Assembly: GCA_905397405.1 (NCBI GenBank) | Contig: CAJPVJ010000112.1 | Location: 1 to 39,430, forward strand | Direction of reading: 5' to 3' | From: Oppiella nova | Taxonomy: Eukaryota; Arthropoda; Arachnida; Sarcoptiformes; Oppiidae | Length of the DNA stretch: 39,430 nt | Shown here: positions 27,738 to 38,676 of the stretch, piece by piece | Layout of the letters: each line of letters begins with the position of its first letter | How positions within the stretch are numbered: the first letter of the stretch is position 1 | Translations under genes and position numbers: made by a program | Notes under the pieces: model-generated | Told to the model about the DNA's origin: nothing | Databases searched by the model: none | Seen by the model: the letters and a program-made list of their open reading frames with translations, nothing else

Positions 27738-29792
27738 TTATGCCGCTTTTTCTCTTTCTTGTTTTGCTGTAATGCATTTTGTCATAGTAACAGACGCTCT
27801 ACTAATTGCATCTGTCATATAGTAATTTACAGGCTTTGTGATTATATCATTATTATCTAATTTATCTAAAGAAGTAAAATTGCTAAATTTATTTTTTATT
27901 ATCTTATTAACATTTGTAATATCGAATATTGTAAATTCACTTGCTAATTTATGTCTAACTGCTTCTAAATTAGGTATATTAAGATTTATACTACAACTAT
28001 GAGCTAAATTTTTAATAATAACCCAATCTTCTTTTGCTTGACCAACAGGATGAGCTGCAGCTTTTGTGTAATTTACTCTTCCTTCTAAGTTCACATAGAT
28101 TGCATCTTGTTCAGTATAAGCAGGTGCAGGAAAAATTACATCAGCAATGTTAGCTCCTATATCTCCGTGGTGGCCATGATATACAACAAAAGATGATTTT
28201 ATCTTATCTATGTTAATTTCATCACTACCTAATAAATATATAAATTTTATTAAACCTTTTTCTGATTTTTGTAAAATTTCATTAACATTACTTCCTCCAT
28301 TTTGTGGGCTAAAGCCAATATCTAAACTACCTACCATTGATGCATGATTATGTAATATATTAAAACCATTCCACTCATCACGAATAATATTATATTTTCC
28401 TACAATTTCATGAATAAGTGATAAAATAGCATAAGCATCATTTCTAGAATATATTCCATCACCTATAATGATCATAGGATATTTTGCTTTTTCCAGTAGT
28501 TTAGTAAATTCATGTTGATCTTGTACTATTGATTTAATTATATCAGGACTCATACCGAGTTCTTGAATATTATAAGTTTGATTAGTAACATTACCAATCC
28601 TTGCTATGTGTAATAATCCTTTTCTTTGCATTTTACCAATACGAGCATTAAGTACAGGAGCTACTTGTCTTGGATTTGCGCCAATTAATAAACACAAGTC
28701 TGCTTTTTCAATACCAGCAATTGTTGTATTAAATAAATAATTACCCCTATTAGATAAATCAATTTTATAATTGAATTGATTACTATCAAAATTGTTACAT
28801 CCAAGTTCTTGCAATAAAGTTTTAAGTAAAAACATTGATTCTACACAAGCAAGTGGTCCTGCTATTGCAGCAATTTGTTGACCAGTAAGTGATTTTAATG
28901 TTTGTGATACTGTTTCTATAGCTTCTTGCCAGGATGATTCTACTAATTTATTATCTTTTCTAATATAGGGGCGATCTAGTCTTTGATATTTTAGGCCATC
29001 ATAAGAAAATCTAGCCTTGTCAGAAATCCATTCTTCATTAATATCTTCGTTAACCCTGGGTAATATCCTCATTATTTCCCCCCCTCTACTATCAATTCTT
29101 ATGTTAGATCCTAAAGCATCTAATACATCTATTGAAGAAGTATGGGTTAATTCCCAGCTACGAGCCTTATCAGAATAAGGTCTTGAATTTAAAGCCCCTA
29201 CTGGACAGATATCTATCATATTACCAGATAATTCTGAGTCCAAGCTTCTTTCTATATATGAAAGTACTTCCATATGTTCTCCTCTATATATCGCTCCTAT
29301 TTCTTCAATACCTGCTACATCTGTAGCAAATCTTATACACCTAGTGCAATGGATACAACGTGTCATAGCGGTTTTGATCAATGGTCCTATATATTTATCT
29401 TTGACAGTCCGCTTATTTTCATGAAATCTATTACTATATTTACCATATTTAAAGGCTTGATCTTGTAAATCACATTCACCCCCTTGATCGCAAATAGGAC
29501 AGTCTAACGGGTGGTTAATCAACAAAAGCTCCATAATGTCTTCACGAGCTTTCTTAACTTTTGTCGTATTAGTATGAATAGTCATACCTTGACTCACTGG
29601 CATAGAACATGAAGCAATTAATTTAGAGGATTTTTCCATTTCAACTAAACACATACGACAATTTCCAGCAATCTTTAATCGTTTATGAAAACAAAAGTGT
29701 GGAATTTCAATACCATTATGTACGCAAGCTTGAAAAACAGTTTCCTCCTCTGATACCTCAATCTCTTTATCATCTATAGTAATTTTTATCAT
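27738..29792 (-). CDS. nuoG: NADH-quinone oxidoreductase subunit G
   Basis: The 684-residue subunit carries the iron-sulfur chain from NuoF toward NuoI. The N-terminal 2Fe-2S ligands are Cys34, 45, 48, 62; the His-Cys3 cluster is His94, Cys98, 101, 107 ([17 protein letters not shown]); the next 4Fe-4S ligands are Cys146, 149, 152 and Cys196 (DICPVGAL). A molybdopterin-type fold without cofactor makes up the remainder. It is the first gene of this cluster, with about 140 non-coding bases upstream. nuoE and nuoF are not adjacent, so the genes for complex I are divided over several loci. Confidence 0.97.
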   Translation of the reverse strand: MIKITIDDKEIEVSEEETVFQACVHNGIEIPHFCFHKRLKIAGNCRMCLVEMEKSSKLIASCSMPVSQGMTIHTNTTKVKKAREDIMELLLINHPLDCPICDQGGECDLQDQAFKYGKYSNRFHENKRTVKDKYIGPLIKTAMTRCIHCTRCIRFATDVAGIEEIGAIYRGEHMEVLSYIERSLDSELSGNMIDICPVGALNSRPYSDKARSWELTHTSSIDVLDALGSNIRIDSRGGEIMRILPRVNEDINEEWISDKARFSYDGLKYQRLDRPYIRKDNKLVESSWQEAIETVSQTLKSLTGQQIAAIAGPLACVESMFLLKTLLQELGCNNFDSNQFNYKIDLSNRGNYLFNTTIAGIEKADLCLLIGANPRQVAPVLNARIGKMQRKGLLHIARIGNVTNQTYNIQELGMSPDIIKSIVQDQHEFTKLLEKAKYPMIIIGDGIYSRNDAYAILSLIHEIVGKYNIIRDEWNGFNILHNHASMVGSLDIGFSPQNGGSNVNEILQKSEKGLIKFIYLLGSDEINIDKIKSSFVVYHGHHGDIGANIADVIFPAPAYTEQDAIYVNLEGRVNYTKAAAHPVGQAKEDWVIIKNLAHSCSINLNIPNLEAVRHKLASEFTIFDITNVNKIIKNKFSNFTSLDKLDNNDIITKPVNYYMTDAISRASVTMTKCITAKQEREKAA

Positions 29793-29930
29793 ATATTATT
29801 AAGTTCATGTGTCTCAAATAGGTTAATAACATTACTATAACATAAAACATATGACATACTATAAATTATATCATTATTTTGAATTAATTTAATAATTTAA
29901 CTTTTATTATCAATTAATATTTATTAAATA

Positions 29931-30470
29931 TTAATGATATTTGATAAATTTATCAATCATTCTTCTTACTGAATTATCTAACATTAATATTTTAGAGTTA
30001 TAAGAAAAAAATTCTATCCATTTTAATTTTTTTGATTCTAAATTTTTAGTAAAAGAATCGTTATTAATTGTTTTTAGTAAAAATCGTATATCATAGTGAT
30101 AGTGAACTGGTTCTTGTGTACTTTTATGAGATAAACAAATATTTATATCATAAATTTCTTTACTTATTGGCTCTATGTCATAAATTCCTGATTCTTCCCT
30201 TGCTTCTTTTATTGCAACTTCTAATATATTATTATTTCCATCACAATGTCCTCCTGGTTGTACCCATTTGTTGAGTTTACTATGACGCATTAATAAAAAT
30301 TTTGTTTTATCACAATTAAGTAAAAAGGCTGATCCAGTGAAATGACCTGTTTTAAAATCTCTGCTAAAAGGGTGTTCACAATTATCTAAGAATTCTAACA
30401 TTTGTGTTTTAAATTCAATTTCTTCTTGATATATTGTAATATAAGTTTTAATATGATCGCGTAAGTTCAT
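29931..30470 (-). CDS. NUDIX hydrolase
   Basis: The 179-residue protein has a Nudix box at residues 74-96 (GHCDGNNNILEVAIKEAREE then SGI), preceded by NKWVQPGG. The metal-binding Glu pair of the R-E-x-x-E-E part is kept (Glu89, Glu92, Glu93), while the first box Glu is Asn80 and the Arg is Lys88; similar changes are common in this sub-branch. It probably hydrolyses a nucleoside diphosphate derivative in the cytoplasm, but the substrate is unknown. It stands alone between nuoG and the divergent pyrH. Confidence 0.88.
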   Translation of the reverse strand: MNLRDHIKTYITIYQEEIEFKTQMLEFLDNCEHPFSRDFKTGHFTGSAFLLNCDKTKFLLMRHSKLNKWVQPGGHCDGNNNILEVAIKEAREESGIYDIEPISKEIYDINICLSHKSTQEPVHYHYDIRFLLKTINNDSFTKNLESKKLKWIEFFSYNSKILMLDNSVRRMIDKFIKYH

Positions 30471-30536
30471 CTAATTAATTTTTGAATATATTCTTAAATT
30501 TTAAATATCAATCTTCTCAGTAATTATAGTTGATAG

Positions 30537-30594
30537 TTGACAGAAATAATAGTTCCTTTAGTTTAAAGACCATAAAAATAAAGACCATAAAAAT
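30537..30594 (+). promoter_or_regulatory. Upstream region of pyrH: TTGACA box and 15-base tandem repeat
   Basis: TTGACA at 30537-30542 is a perfect -35 hexamer, but the best -10-like sequence (TTTAAA, 30562-30567) is weak and 19 bases away. Next to it the 15-mer AAAGACCATAAAAAT occurs twice in tandem (30565-30579, 30580-30594). The promoter call is tentative; the tandem repeat is certain. Confidence 0.4.
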
Positions 30595-30644
30595 ATGTGC
30601 TGTTTAAAGATATGCTATTTAAAATATTATAAAGTAAAGCTAAT

Positions 30645-31367
30645 ATGTCGTTAGCAAAATATAAAAGAGTTTTACTTAAGGTTTCTGGGGAAGCTTTAAT
30701 GGGTGATAAGCAATTTGGTCATGACTATGATGTGATAGAGAGAATAGCGCGAGATGTTAAAGAAGTTATAGATCTTAATATAGAAGTGTGTATTGTAATT
30801 GGTGGGGGGAATATATATCGTGGTGTTGATGTATCATTAGTGGGTACAGAGAGAGCTGCAGCTGATTATATTGGTATGCTTGCTACAGTAATTAATGCTC
30901 TTATTTTGCAGAATATTATGGAAAATTTAAATATTAATACTAGGGTATTATCAGCAATACCAATGATGAATATTTGTGAACCTTATATTCGTCGCAAGGC
31001 TAAACGACATATTGAGAAAGGACGGTTGGTGATATTTGCTGGTGGTACAGGTAATCCATTTTGTACTACTGATAGTGCAGCAGTATTACGTGCTATTGAA
31101 ATGAATTGTGATCTTTTACTAAAAGGAACTGGAGTTAACGGTGTATATGATTTTGACCCAAGAAAGAGTCCTAATGCAACGAGATATGAGACTATTAGCT
31201 ACAATAATGTGTTAAAAGATAATTTACAAGTTATGGATATGGCTGCTATTGCAGTAGCCAGAGAGAATAAATTACCAATAAAAGTATTTTCAATAAAAGA
31301 AAAGGGTAATTTTGTTAAAGTGCTACAAGGTAAAGCAGAATATACAAGAATTCAAGAAGGAAATTAA
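30645..31367 (+). CDS. pyrH: UMP kinase
   Basis: The 240-residue amino-acid-kinase-fold enzyme phosphorylates UMP to UDP. Marks are [14 protein letters not shown] at the N-terminus, the glycine loop [25 protein letters not shown], and [19 protein letters not shown], followed by [15 protein letters not shown]. Length is normal. It is followed after three bases by frr, a pairing common across bacteria; tsf and rpsB are not immediately upstream, where a divergent NUDIX gene lies. Confidence 0.97.
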   Translation: MSLAKYKRVLLKVSGEALMGDKQFGHDYDVIERIARDVKEVIDLNIEVCIVIGGGNIYRGVDVSLVGTERAAADYIGMLATVINALILQNIMENLNINTRVLSAIPMMNICEPYIRRKAKRHIEKGRLVIFAGGTGNPFCTTDSAAVLRAIEMNCDLLLKGTGVNGVYDFDPRKSPNATRYETISYNNVLKDNLQVMDMAAIAVARENKLPIKVFSIKEKGNFVKVLQGKAEYTRIQEGN

Positions 31368-31370
31368 TAT

Positions 31371-31928
31371 ATGGATAAGGCTACTATATGTAAAGATTTA
31401 CAATTAAGAATGGAAAATACTATAAAGAATTTTATAGAACGTGATTTAAAGGGCCTTAGAACTGGTCGTGCTTCAGTTAATCTATTAGATCCTGTACTAG
31501 TAAAGGTTTGTAATGATAAAATATCTTTATCTGAAGTAGCATCTATTACGACACCAGATGCGCGCACGATTACTGTGCAAGTATGGGATAAGTCTATGAT
31601 TAAAGATGTAGAGAAGGCAATAATTGATGCAAATCTTGGCTTGAATCCTATATCTTCTGATAAATTAATTAGAATAAATATACCATTACTGAATGAAGAA
31701 CGTCGAAAAGAACTTGTCAAACTTGCACAGAGATATGGGGAAGCTGCAAAGGTAGCATTACGTAATATTAGAAAATACGGTAACGAAAAATTAAAAAAAA
31801 TAGAAAAAGATATAGCTAAAGATGAATATCATCGTATACTTGATGCAATTCAAAAATTAACCGATGAATTTATAAAAAAAGTAGACTCACATATAGTAAT
31901 GAAGGAAAAAGAAGTTTTAACTGTTTGA
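31371..31928 (+). CDS. frr: Ribosome-recycling factor
   Basis: The 185-residue two-domain protein splits post-termination ribosomes together with EF-G. Typical segments are [19 protein letters not shown], the second domain [20 protein letters not shown], and the returning three-helix bundle [25 protein letters not shown]. Length is normal. It begins three bases after pyrH and is probably cotranscribed; about 260 non-coding bases follow before gatC. Confidence 0.97.
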   Translation: MDKATICKDLQLRMENTIKNFIERDLKGLRTGRASVNLLDPVLVKVCNDKISLSEVASITTPDARTITVQVWDKSMIKDVEKAIIDANLGLNPISSDKLIRINIPLLNEERRKELVKLAQRYGEAAKVALRNIRKYGNEKLKKIEKDIAKDEYHRILDAIQKLTDEFIKKVDSHIVMKEKEVLTV

Positions 31929-32189
31929 GTATATTTTAGGTAATGATATCGTATTAATGGTTTTAATTATAGGTAAAATAAATTGTTAGTAAGAATCATA
32001 GTTGCTACTAGTAAAAGGTTTTATATTAAAGATTATTAATATAAAATTGTCTTAAGGTATTTTAATTAAAGTATTTAAATATAATCAATCCATTTATTTT
32101 ATATGACATAATGTTATTAATGTAATTAATTTATAGTTAATAGTATGCAGATAAATAATAAAATAAAATATGTAATAATGGTAAATTAA

Positions 32190-32498
32190 ATGGTAACAAA
32201 TGAAGAGGTAAAGAAAATTGCAAAGCTATCTCGGCTACATTTTGAAGAAGATAAGCTTACAGGTTTTGCAGCTCAACTTACTGAAATTATGAATATGATT
32301 CACATTTTAAATGAAATAGATTGTAGTAATGTCATACCTCTAACATCAGTGTGTGATACAAATCAAAGATTAAGGGCAGATGAAGTAACTTGTGCTGATA
32401 TTTCAGATGAATTATTTTCTAATTTACCTAATAATAAATCTGCAGTTGCTCTTGCTAAAGAAGTTAAGTATTTTATTGTCCCAAAAGTAATGGAATAA
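32190..32498 (+). CDS. gatC: Asp-tRNA(Asn)/Glu-tRNA(Gln) amidotransferase subunit C
   Basis: The 102-residue product is the small stabilising subunit that wraps between GatA and Gat[20 protein letters not shown] and the C-terminal LRADEV...VPKVME are the family marks. It begins the gatC-gatA-gatB group, five bases before gatA. Confidence 0.95.
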   Translation: MVTNEEVKKIAKLSRLHFEEDKLTGFAAQLTEIMNMIHILNEIDCSNVIPLTSVCDTNQRLRADEVTCADISDELFSNLPNNKSAVALAKEVKYFIVPKVME

Positions 32499-32503
32499 CA
32501 AAC

Positions 32504-33988
32504 ATGTCAGATCTTACAAAATTAACTATAGTTCAAGCTATAAATGGCTTAAAGAATAAGCATTTTTCTAGTCAAGAGTTAACTAATGCGTATATTGAAA
32601 AAATCATTAAACATAGAAATTTAAATAGTTATATTACAGAAACATTTGATATTGCGTTAAAGCAAGCAGAGGTTGCTGATAGTAATTATCGTAATAAAAC
32701 TGAAAGATTACTTGAAGGAATTCCGGTAGGGGTAAAAGATCTGTTTTGTACAAAGGGGATACGCACTACTGCTGGTTCAAAAATGCTTGATAATTTTATT
32801 CCAACTTATGAGTCAACTGTTAGTCAAAATATATGTAATCATGGTAGTGTTATACTTGGTAAAACTAATATGGATGAATTTGCTATGGGTTCTGCTAATA
32901 TTAACAGTTATTTTGGTAGTGCTATTAGTCCTTGGAAACAAAAGAATGATCCTATCAGTAATTTAGTACCTGGTGGATCTTCTGGTGGTTCATCATCTGC
33001 AGTCAGTGCATTTTTAGCTATGGCAGCTATTGGTAGTGATACAGGGGGATCTGTACGTCAACCAGCTAGTTTTACTGGTATTGTAGGTGTGAAACCAACT
33101 TATGGTCGTTGTTCACGGTTTGGTATGATTGCTTTTGCTAGTTCACTTGATCAAGCTGGGATATTAACAAGAACTGTAGAGGATGCTGCTTTAATGCTTG
33201 AAGTTATGATGGGTTTTGATAAAAAAGATTCAAGTTCTATAGATATCCCAGTACCTATGCTGCAGTCATCATGCAGAGAAAATATTAAAAATATGAAAAT
33301 AGGTATACCATATGATCTTATGAAACAAGATGGTATTAATAATGAAATTATTAAGATGTGGCAAGATACGATTGATATGGTGAAGGGTGAGGGAGTTGAG
33401 ATTTTTGATGTAAAATTACCACATGCTAAATATGCTGTTGCTACTTATTATGTTATTGCACCAGCTGAAGCCTCATCTAACTTAGCACGATATGATGGTG
33501 TAAGGTATGGGTTTAGAACAATAGAGGAGAATATAACTATTGATAGAATGTATGAACTTACTAGATCAGAGGGTTTTGGTAGTGAAGTAAAAAGACGAAT
33601 TATGATAGGTACACAAGTGTTATCATCTTCCTTTATAGATGCTTATTATCTAAAGGCACAGAAGATACGACGATTAATTGCTAATGATTTTAAAGAAGCA
33701 TTTACAAAAGTTGATATAATTCTACTACCATCAACATTATCTGATGCTTTTAAGGTTGATGAAAAACAAAATAATCCTGTAACTATGTATTTAAATGATA
33801 TATTTACTGTTCCAGCAAGTCTTGCTGGTCTTCCTTGTCTTTCTGTTCCTGCTGCGTTATCATCTAAAGAATTACCACTCGGGATGCAAATTATAGGTAA
33901 GGCTTTTGATGAATATAGTATTTTAAAAGTAGCTGCTTCTATTGAACGTAATTCAAAGCATATTAATTTTGTACCAAGGGGATTTTAA
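32504..33988 (+). CDS. gatA: Glutamyl-tRNA(Gln) amidotransferase subunit A
   Basis: The 494-residue amidase releases ammonia from glutamine for transfer to misacylated tRNA. The Ser-cisSer-Lys catalytic set is visible: Lys78 in GVKDLFC, Ser159 in [11 protein letters not shown], Ser183 in [10 protein letters not shown]. Length is normal. With GatB and GatC it converts Glu-tRNA(Gln), and possibly Asp-tRNA(Asn), to the correct aminoacyl-tRNA. This is needed in organisms without glutaminyl-tRNA synthetase. It overlaps gatB by one base. Confidence 0.97.
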   Translation: MSDLTKLTIVQAINGLKNKHFSSQELTNAYIEKIIKHRNLNSYITETFDIALKQAEVADSNYRNKTERLLEGIPVGVKDLFCTKGIRTTAGSKMLDNFIPTYESTVSQNICNHGSVILGKTNMDEFAMGSANINSYFGSAISPWKQKNDPISNLVPGGSSGGSSSAVSAFLAMAAIGSDTGGSVRQPASFTGIVGVKPTYGRCSRFGMIAFASSLDQAGILTRTVEDAALMLEVMMGFDKKDSSSIDIPVPMLQSSCRENIKNMKIGIPYDLMKQDGINNEIIKMWQDTIDMVKGEGVEIFDVKLPHAKYAVATYYVIAPAEASSNLARYDGVRYGFRTIEENITIDRMYELTRSEGFGSEVKRRIMIGTQVLSSSFIDAYYLKAQKIRRLIANDFKEAFTKVDIILLPSTLSDAFKVDEKQNNPVTMYLNDIFTVPASLAGLPCLSVPAALSSKELPLGMQIIGKAFDEYSILKVAASIERNSKHINFVPRGF

Positions 33989-35436
33989 TGGCTTATATAG
34001 AGGGTAATAAAAGCAAATGGGAATATGTGATTGGGTTGGAGATACACGCACAAATTTCTTCTAAATCTAAGCTTTTTTCTGGTAGTTCTACAGAATTTGC
34101 TGCTTCTCCTAATTCACAAGTATCGTTAATTGATGCTGCTATGCCTGGAACATTGCCAGTGTTAAATGAATATTGTGTACATCAGGCAATTAGAACAGCT
34201 ATTGGGTTAAATGCTAAAATTAATCTTTATTCAGTTTTTGATCGTAAAAATTATTTTTATCCTGATTTACCATTCGGATATCAAATTTCACAATTCTATC
34301 ATCCAATAGTGGAAGGTGGTAATATGAAAATATTAAATGAGGATGGTAATTCAAAGACTGTTAGGATTAATCGTATACATTTAGAACAAGATGCTGGTAA
34401 GAGTATGCATGATCATTCTCCTCATTATAGTTTTATTGACCTAAATCGTTTTGGTATAGGTTTAATGGAGATAGTGACTGAACCAGATATGAATTCTCCT
34501 TATGAGGCGGCTGATTTTGTACGAAAGCTTAGAAATCTACTGCGTTATATTGGTAGTTGTGATGGAGATATGGATAAAGGGTCATTACGATGTGATGCTA
34601 ATATATCAGTGCGTCGATCTGGTGAAGTATTGGGTACAAGGTGTGAGGTTAAAAATATAAATTCAATCCGTAATATTATACATGCAATTGAATTTGAAGC
34701 AAAACGACAAGTAGCTTTGATAGAAGAGGGACATAAAATAATACAAGAGACTAGATTATTTAATGCTGATATTGGTGAGACTAGGGCTATGCGTTTAAAA
34801 GAAGAAGCCCATGATTATCGATATTTTCCAGATCCAGATTTATTACCATTGGTTATATCACAAGAATTAGTAGATGAATTATCTTTAACATTGCCAGAAC
34901 TTCCTAATGCAAAAGTAACACGATATATCACAGAATTTGGATTAAATCAATATGATGCTGAGGTAATTGTTGCTGATATGTCAGTAGCTAATTATTTTGA
35001 ATCAGGTGTTATATTATGTAACCCTAAAATTTTAGCTAATTGGATTACTAGTGAATTATTTGGTTATCTTAAAAAAAGTGCTATTAATTTAAATGAGTGT
35101 AAAATTACTCCTCAAATGCTTGGTCAAATGGTTAAATTTATAGAAGATGGTGTTATTTCAGGAAAAATTGCTAAAACTATTTTTGAAACAATGTTTGAAA
35201 CTGGAGCAACAGCAGAAGAAATCATTAAGAAAGAAAATTTAGTACAACTTTCAGATATTGATGTAGTATCATCTATAATTGATGAAGTACTTTCTGAAAA
35301 TGCTAATTTTGTTGCAAGTTACAAAAATGGTAAGAATAAACTATTTGGGTTTTTTGTAGGTCAAGTTATGAAAAAAACTGAAGGTAAAGCAAACCCTACT
35401 ATAGTAAATGATTTGCTCAAGAAAAAGTTAAGCTAA
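33988..35436 (+). CDS. gatB: Aspartyl/glutamyl-tRNA amidotransferase subunit B
   Basis: The 482-residue subunit binds the misacylated tRNA and performs the ATP-dependent activation and amidation. Marks are [51 protein letters not shown], and [11 protein letters not shown], with the YqeY-like helical tail at the C-terminus. It shares one base with gatA and lies two bases before map. Confidence 0.97.
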   Translation: MAYIEGNKSKWEYVIGLEIHAQISSKSKLFSGSSTEFAASPNSQVSLIDAAMPGTLPVLNEYCVHQAIRTAIGLNAKINLYSVFDRKNYFYPDLPFGYQISQFYHPIVEGGNMKILNEDGNSKTVRINRIHLEQDAGKSMHDHSPHYSFIDLNRFGIGLMEIVTEPDMNSPYEAADFVRKLRNLLRYIGSCDGDMDKGSLRCDANISVRRSGEVLGTRCEVKNINSIRNIIHAIEFEAKRQVALIEEGHKIIQETRLFNADIGETRAMRLKEEAHDYRYFPDPDLLPLVISQELVDELSLTLPELPNAKVTRYITEFGLNQYDAEVIVADMSVANYFESGVILCNPKILANWITSELFGYLKKSAINLNECKITPQMLGQMVKFIEDGVISGKIAKTIFETMFETGATAEEIIKKENLVQLSDIDVVSSIIDEVLSENANFVASYKNGKNKLFGFFVGQVMKKTEGKANPTIVNDLLKKKLS

Positions 35437-35437
35437 T

Positions 35438-36220
35438 ATGAATATTGTAATTCATTCTCAAGATGATTTTCAAAAAATGCATGTAGCAGGGAGGTTGGCT
35501 GCAGAAACTCTAGATTTTATTACTGATTATGTAAAGCCAGGAGTAAGTACAAATGATCTAGATAATCTTTGTCATAATTTCATTGTTAATAATAATGCTA
35601 TTCCTGCCCCCTTAAATTATCGTGGGTTTCCAAAATCGATTTGTACTTCTATAAATCATGTAGTGTGTCATGGTATTCCAAGTGATAAATTATTAAAAGA
35701 TGGTGACATAATAAATATTGATGTGACTGTAATTGTTAATGGATGGTATGGTGATACTAGTAGGATGTATTATGTTGGTAATGTTGGAATAAAACAAAAA
35801 CGTTTAATACAAGTTACTTACGATGCTATGATGAAAGCTATTGAAATAGTTAAACCAGGTGTTCGTCTTGGTGATATAGGGTATGTTATACAAAATTATG
35901 TAGAAAAACATGATTATTCAGTAGTGCGAGATTATACTGGACATGGTATAGGCAAGATATTTCATACAGAACCTACAATATTGCATTATGGTAAAGCGAA
36001 TAGTGGTGAAATTTTACAGGAAGGTATGTTTTTTACTATTGAACCTATGGTGAATGTTGGCCACTATTCAACTATTTTGAGTAAATTGGATGGGTGGACG
36101 GTAACCACACGTGATAAATCATTATCTGCGCAATTTGAACATACATTAGGTGTTACTAAAGATGGTTATGAAATTTTTACTATTTCACCTAAAAATTATA
36201 AATATCCACCTTACTTATAA
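35438..36220 (+). CDS. map: Methionine aminopeptidase, type I
   Basis: The 260-residue enzyme removes the N-terminal methionine from new proteins. The dinuclear metal ligands are seen in IINIDVTVIVNGWYGDTSRM (two Asp), GHGIGKIFHTEP (His), GMFFTIEPM (Glu), and QFEHTLGV (Glu); VVCHGIPS holds the substrate-side His. It begins two bases after gatB, so it probably belongs to the same transcript, an all-translation cluster. Confidence 0.96.
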   Translation: MNIVIHSQDDFQKMHVAGRLAAETLDFITDYVKPGVSTNDLDNLCHNFIVNNNAIPAPLNYRGFPKSICTSINHVVCHGIPSDKLLKDGDIINIDVTVIVNGWYGDTSRMYYVGNVGIKQKRLIQVTYDAMMKAIEIVKPGVRLGDIGYVIQNYVEKHDYSVVRDYTGHGIGKIFHTEPTILHYGKANSGEILQEGMFFTIEPMVNVGHYSTILSKLDGWTVTTRDKSLSAQFEHTLGVTKDGYEIFTISPKNYKYPPYL

Positions 36221-36336
36221 TTATTCATAATTTTCTATTGATATATAAAACCATTTATAACTATTAATATTAGATATGAAACAGTAAAATTAATTGTTTT
36301 GAGTAAGTAGTAGATATTTATATACACGAAAATTTT

Positions 36337-36351
36337 GTCAACACAACCTAG
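36337..36351 (-). mobile_element. Possible residual IS end next to CTAG
   Basis: GTCAACACAAC followed by CTAG (36348-36351) mirrors the sequence at 21770-21784 and resembles the right end of the IS at 821-841 (ATGACACAAC, CTAG). No transposase remains in the 116 bases after map. It may be the footprint of a former IS5-like insertion just upstream of radC. Confidence 0.4.
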
Positions 36352-36420
36352 ATGGAATTAAGAATAATATTAGGAAAAAGAAGATAAATTAAAGTAACTA
36401 GGTAAGAAATTGAGATAAAT

Positions 36421-37141
36421 GTGCTAAACTTTAACATAACTGATTGTAAAAAAAAACAATGTAAAGTTCTACCTCGTTATGTAGGTCATAGGCAACGTTT
36501 AAAGAAACGTATTATAACTACACCTCCTGAGCATATTGCTGATTATGAGTTATTAGAACTTATATTATTTTCTGCAATAACAAGAAAAGATGTCAAGCCA
36601 TTAGCGAAACAATTGTTAGAACAAGTAGGTAATTTAACTAATTTAATAAATATTGATAAAGAACAATTACTTAGTATAAAAGGTGCTAATGAAAACATTA
36701 TATGTAAATTTTGTAATCATACGTGAATTAATCAATAGAATGCTAAAGCAGAAAATAACAAACCAAAATATTATTAGTTCTTGGACAGCGTTGTTGGATT
36801 ATCTAAAGATAAATATGAGCAACATGAAATTAGAACAATTTCGAGTATTATTTTTAAATAAACGAAACGTTTTAATAGGGGATGAAATTCTTAGTCAAGG
36901 TACTGTCGATCAGGCAGTAATATATGTTCGTGAAATAATTAAGAGAGCATTATTTCATGAATCAAGTGCTATTATATTAGTACATAATCATCCGAGTGGA
37001 AGTAGCAATCCTTCAAAAGCTGATATTGATATAACAAATAAAATAGTAGAAACTTGTTCTACTGTAAATATAGTAGTTCATGATCACGTTATTATAGGTG
37101 ATAATGAATATTTTAGTTTTAAATCTAATATGTTGTTATGA
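36421..37141 (+). pseudogene. radC: RadC-family JAB/MPN protein, single frameshift
   Basis: From GTG 36421 the first frame gives the helix-hairpin-helix part (HRQRLKKRI, DYELLELILFSAITRKDVKP, LLSIKGANENIICKF) and stops at 36725. The second frame resumes at FVIIRELINRML and contains the complete JAMM metal motif: Glu in HESSAIIL, then VHNHPSGSSNPSKADID. One extra T in the run at about 36710-36713 explains the shift; removing it would rejoin one frame of about 240 residues. The usual RadC length is close to this. A homopolymer sequencing error is a real alternative. The cellular role of RadC is unsettled. The stop overlaps the next start by four bases. Confidence 0.85.
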
Positions 37142-38142
37142 GTAACTTTATTAATTATGGTTTATTATTTTTGTTCTCTTTTGTAGCTACAAATTTTCTA
37201 ACTTATTTATTAATCAATATTCTTTCATCACTTTATATAGTAGATATACCAAATTCACGTAGAGTTCATAACCAAATTACACCAAGGGGTGGTGGTCTTG
37301 CTATAGTAATAGTGATAATAATGAGTTTTATTATATATGAATATTTGCAGACAAAAACATTTATATATTCAATAAAAATTATACCTCTTTTATTCAGTAT
37401 AGCTGCAATTTCATTTTTAGACGATTTAAAACCTATTCCTATATTGATACGCTTAGTAACTCATTTAATTTGTGCTACTTTATCCACTATATTTTTTATA
37501 TATCCTGCTTCTTTATTTCATCAAGAATTGCCGTTCTATATTGACTTTCTATTGTCTATATTATGTTTGACAGCTTTTTTAAATATTTATAATTTTCTTG
37601 ATGGGATAGATGGGATAAGTGCTGTTGAATCTATTCATTTATCAATTACTATGTTAATACTTTGTTATTTAAAGTATGATATAATTATAAATGTAAATTG
37701 TATAGTTATACTTTGTATAATTATACTTGCATCTGTAATTGGGTTTTTAATATTTAATTGGCCTCCTGCTAAAATATTTCTTGGTGATATAGGTAGCATA
37801 AGTTTAGGATTTTTGTTAGGTTTATGTCTATTAATTATATCAGCATCAAGTGTACATTTATTTATTGCTGCTTCTATTGCAAGTCTTTATTATATTACAG
37901 ATGGTGGTATTACTATACTAATAAGGCTTTTTAATAGAGAAAAAATATGGCAGCCTCATTTAAAACATTTTTTTCAAAAGGCAGTTAAAAATGGTAAAAC
38001 TCATAAAGAAGTAGTAGTCAGAATAATTATATGTAATATATTACTGATGATACTTGCTATTACTTCATTATATTTACAATTAATATCTATTATATTAGCT
38101 TTATTAATAGTAATGATAACATTAATTAATTTTGTCAAATGA
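37138..38142 (+). CDS. WecA/MraY-like undecaprenyl-phosphate sugar-phosphate transferase
   Basis: The 334-residue inner-membrane enzyme (about ten spans) belongs to the family moving N-acetylhexosamine-1-phosphate from a UDP-sugar to undecaprenyl phosphate. Marks are VHNQITPRGGGLAIV, the acidic SFLDDLKPIP, NFLDGIDGISAVE, and KIFLGDIGSISLGFLLG, with the cytoplasmic His loop HLKHFFQK. It is more like WecA than MraY, suggesting surface polysaccharide or O-antigen initiation rather than peptidoglycan. It overlaps radC and the DUF721 gene by four bases each (ATGA), so the three are coupled. Confidence 0.9.
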   Translation: MSNFINYGLLFLFSFVATNFLTYLLINILSSLYIVDIPNSRRVHNQITPRGGGLAIVIVIIMSFIIYEYLQTKTFIYSIKIIPLLFSIAAISFLDDLKPIPILIRLVTHLICATLSTIFFIYPASLFHQELPFYIDFLLSILCLTAFLNIYNFLDGIDGISAVESIHLSITMLILCYLKYDIIINVNCIVILCIIILASVIGFLIFNWPPAKIFLGDIGSISLGFLLGLCLLIISASSVHLFIAASIASLYYITDGGITILIRLFNREKIWQPHLKHFFQKAVKNGKTHKEVVVRIIICNILLMILAITSLYLQLISIILALLIVMITLINFVK

Positions 38143-38453
38143 AACCACTAGTTAATAATATTAATTTAATTCTTACAAAAATTTTTAGAAACCAACATCC
38201 ATTACTTGCAGATATTATAATAAACTGGAACAAGATGGTTGGTCTTAAGTTTAGTACTAAAACTAGTCCTATTAAAATCACTAGGTTGAAAAAAAATGGT
38301 CAATCAAAAAACATATTGCATGTACAAGTAGATAACTCAGTTATCGCTTTAGAAATGTCCTTTCAACAAGACTTAATAATTGAGCGTATATCTATATATT
38401 TAGGTTTCAATGCAATATATGGTTTACGTGTTATAGTGCGTGACGCATTATAG
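38139..38453 (+). CDS. DUF721/DciA-like protein
   Basis: The 104-residue product has the DUF721 (DciA) layout: an N-terminal helix with HPLLADIIINWNKMVG, then a KH-like half with ILHVQVDNSVIALEMSFQQD, ending GLRVIVRDAL. DciA loads the replicative helicase in bacteria lacking DnaC. It overlaps the transferase gene by four bases. About 220 AT-rich non-coding bases follow. Confidence 0.8.
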   Translation: MKPLVNNINLILTKIFRNQHPLLADIIINWNKMVGLKFSTKTSPIKITRLKKNGQSKNILHVQVDNSVIALEMSFQQDLIIERISIYLGFNAIYGLRVIVRDAL

Positions 38454-38477
38454 TTCTTAATACTAGAAAGAGTAAGT

Positions 38478-38495
38478 ATATTATAATATTTTTTT
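38478..38495 (+). terminator. Weak AT-only terminator candidate
   Basis: The 12-base palindrome ATATTATAATAT at 38478-38489 is followed by six T (38490-38495), 25 bases after the DUF721 stop. The stem has no GC pair, so termination strength is doubtful. Confidence 0.3.
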
Positions 38496-38676
38496 GTAAT
38501 AATACAACATAGTTGTATAAATTATTGTTTTTAAGCCTATAGTTGTTACTATAATTAGTTTTAAATTTTTCATTTAATTATAATATAGTTAAAAGGGTGT
38601 TTATTTAATAGTTTGAAATATATAAATAATTAGTTATATAATTAAAGACTTCCTAATTAAATATAAGAAGTATTAT

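Noticed and set aside
31364-31720. Minus-strand 118-residue frame over frr
   Set aside because: Antisense shadow of a conserved gene.
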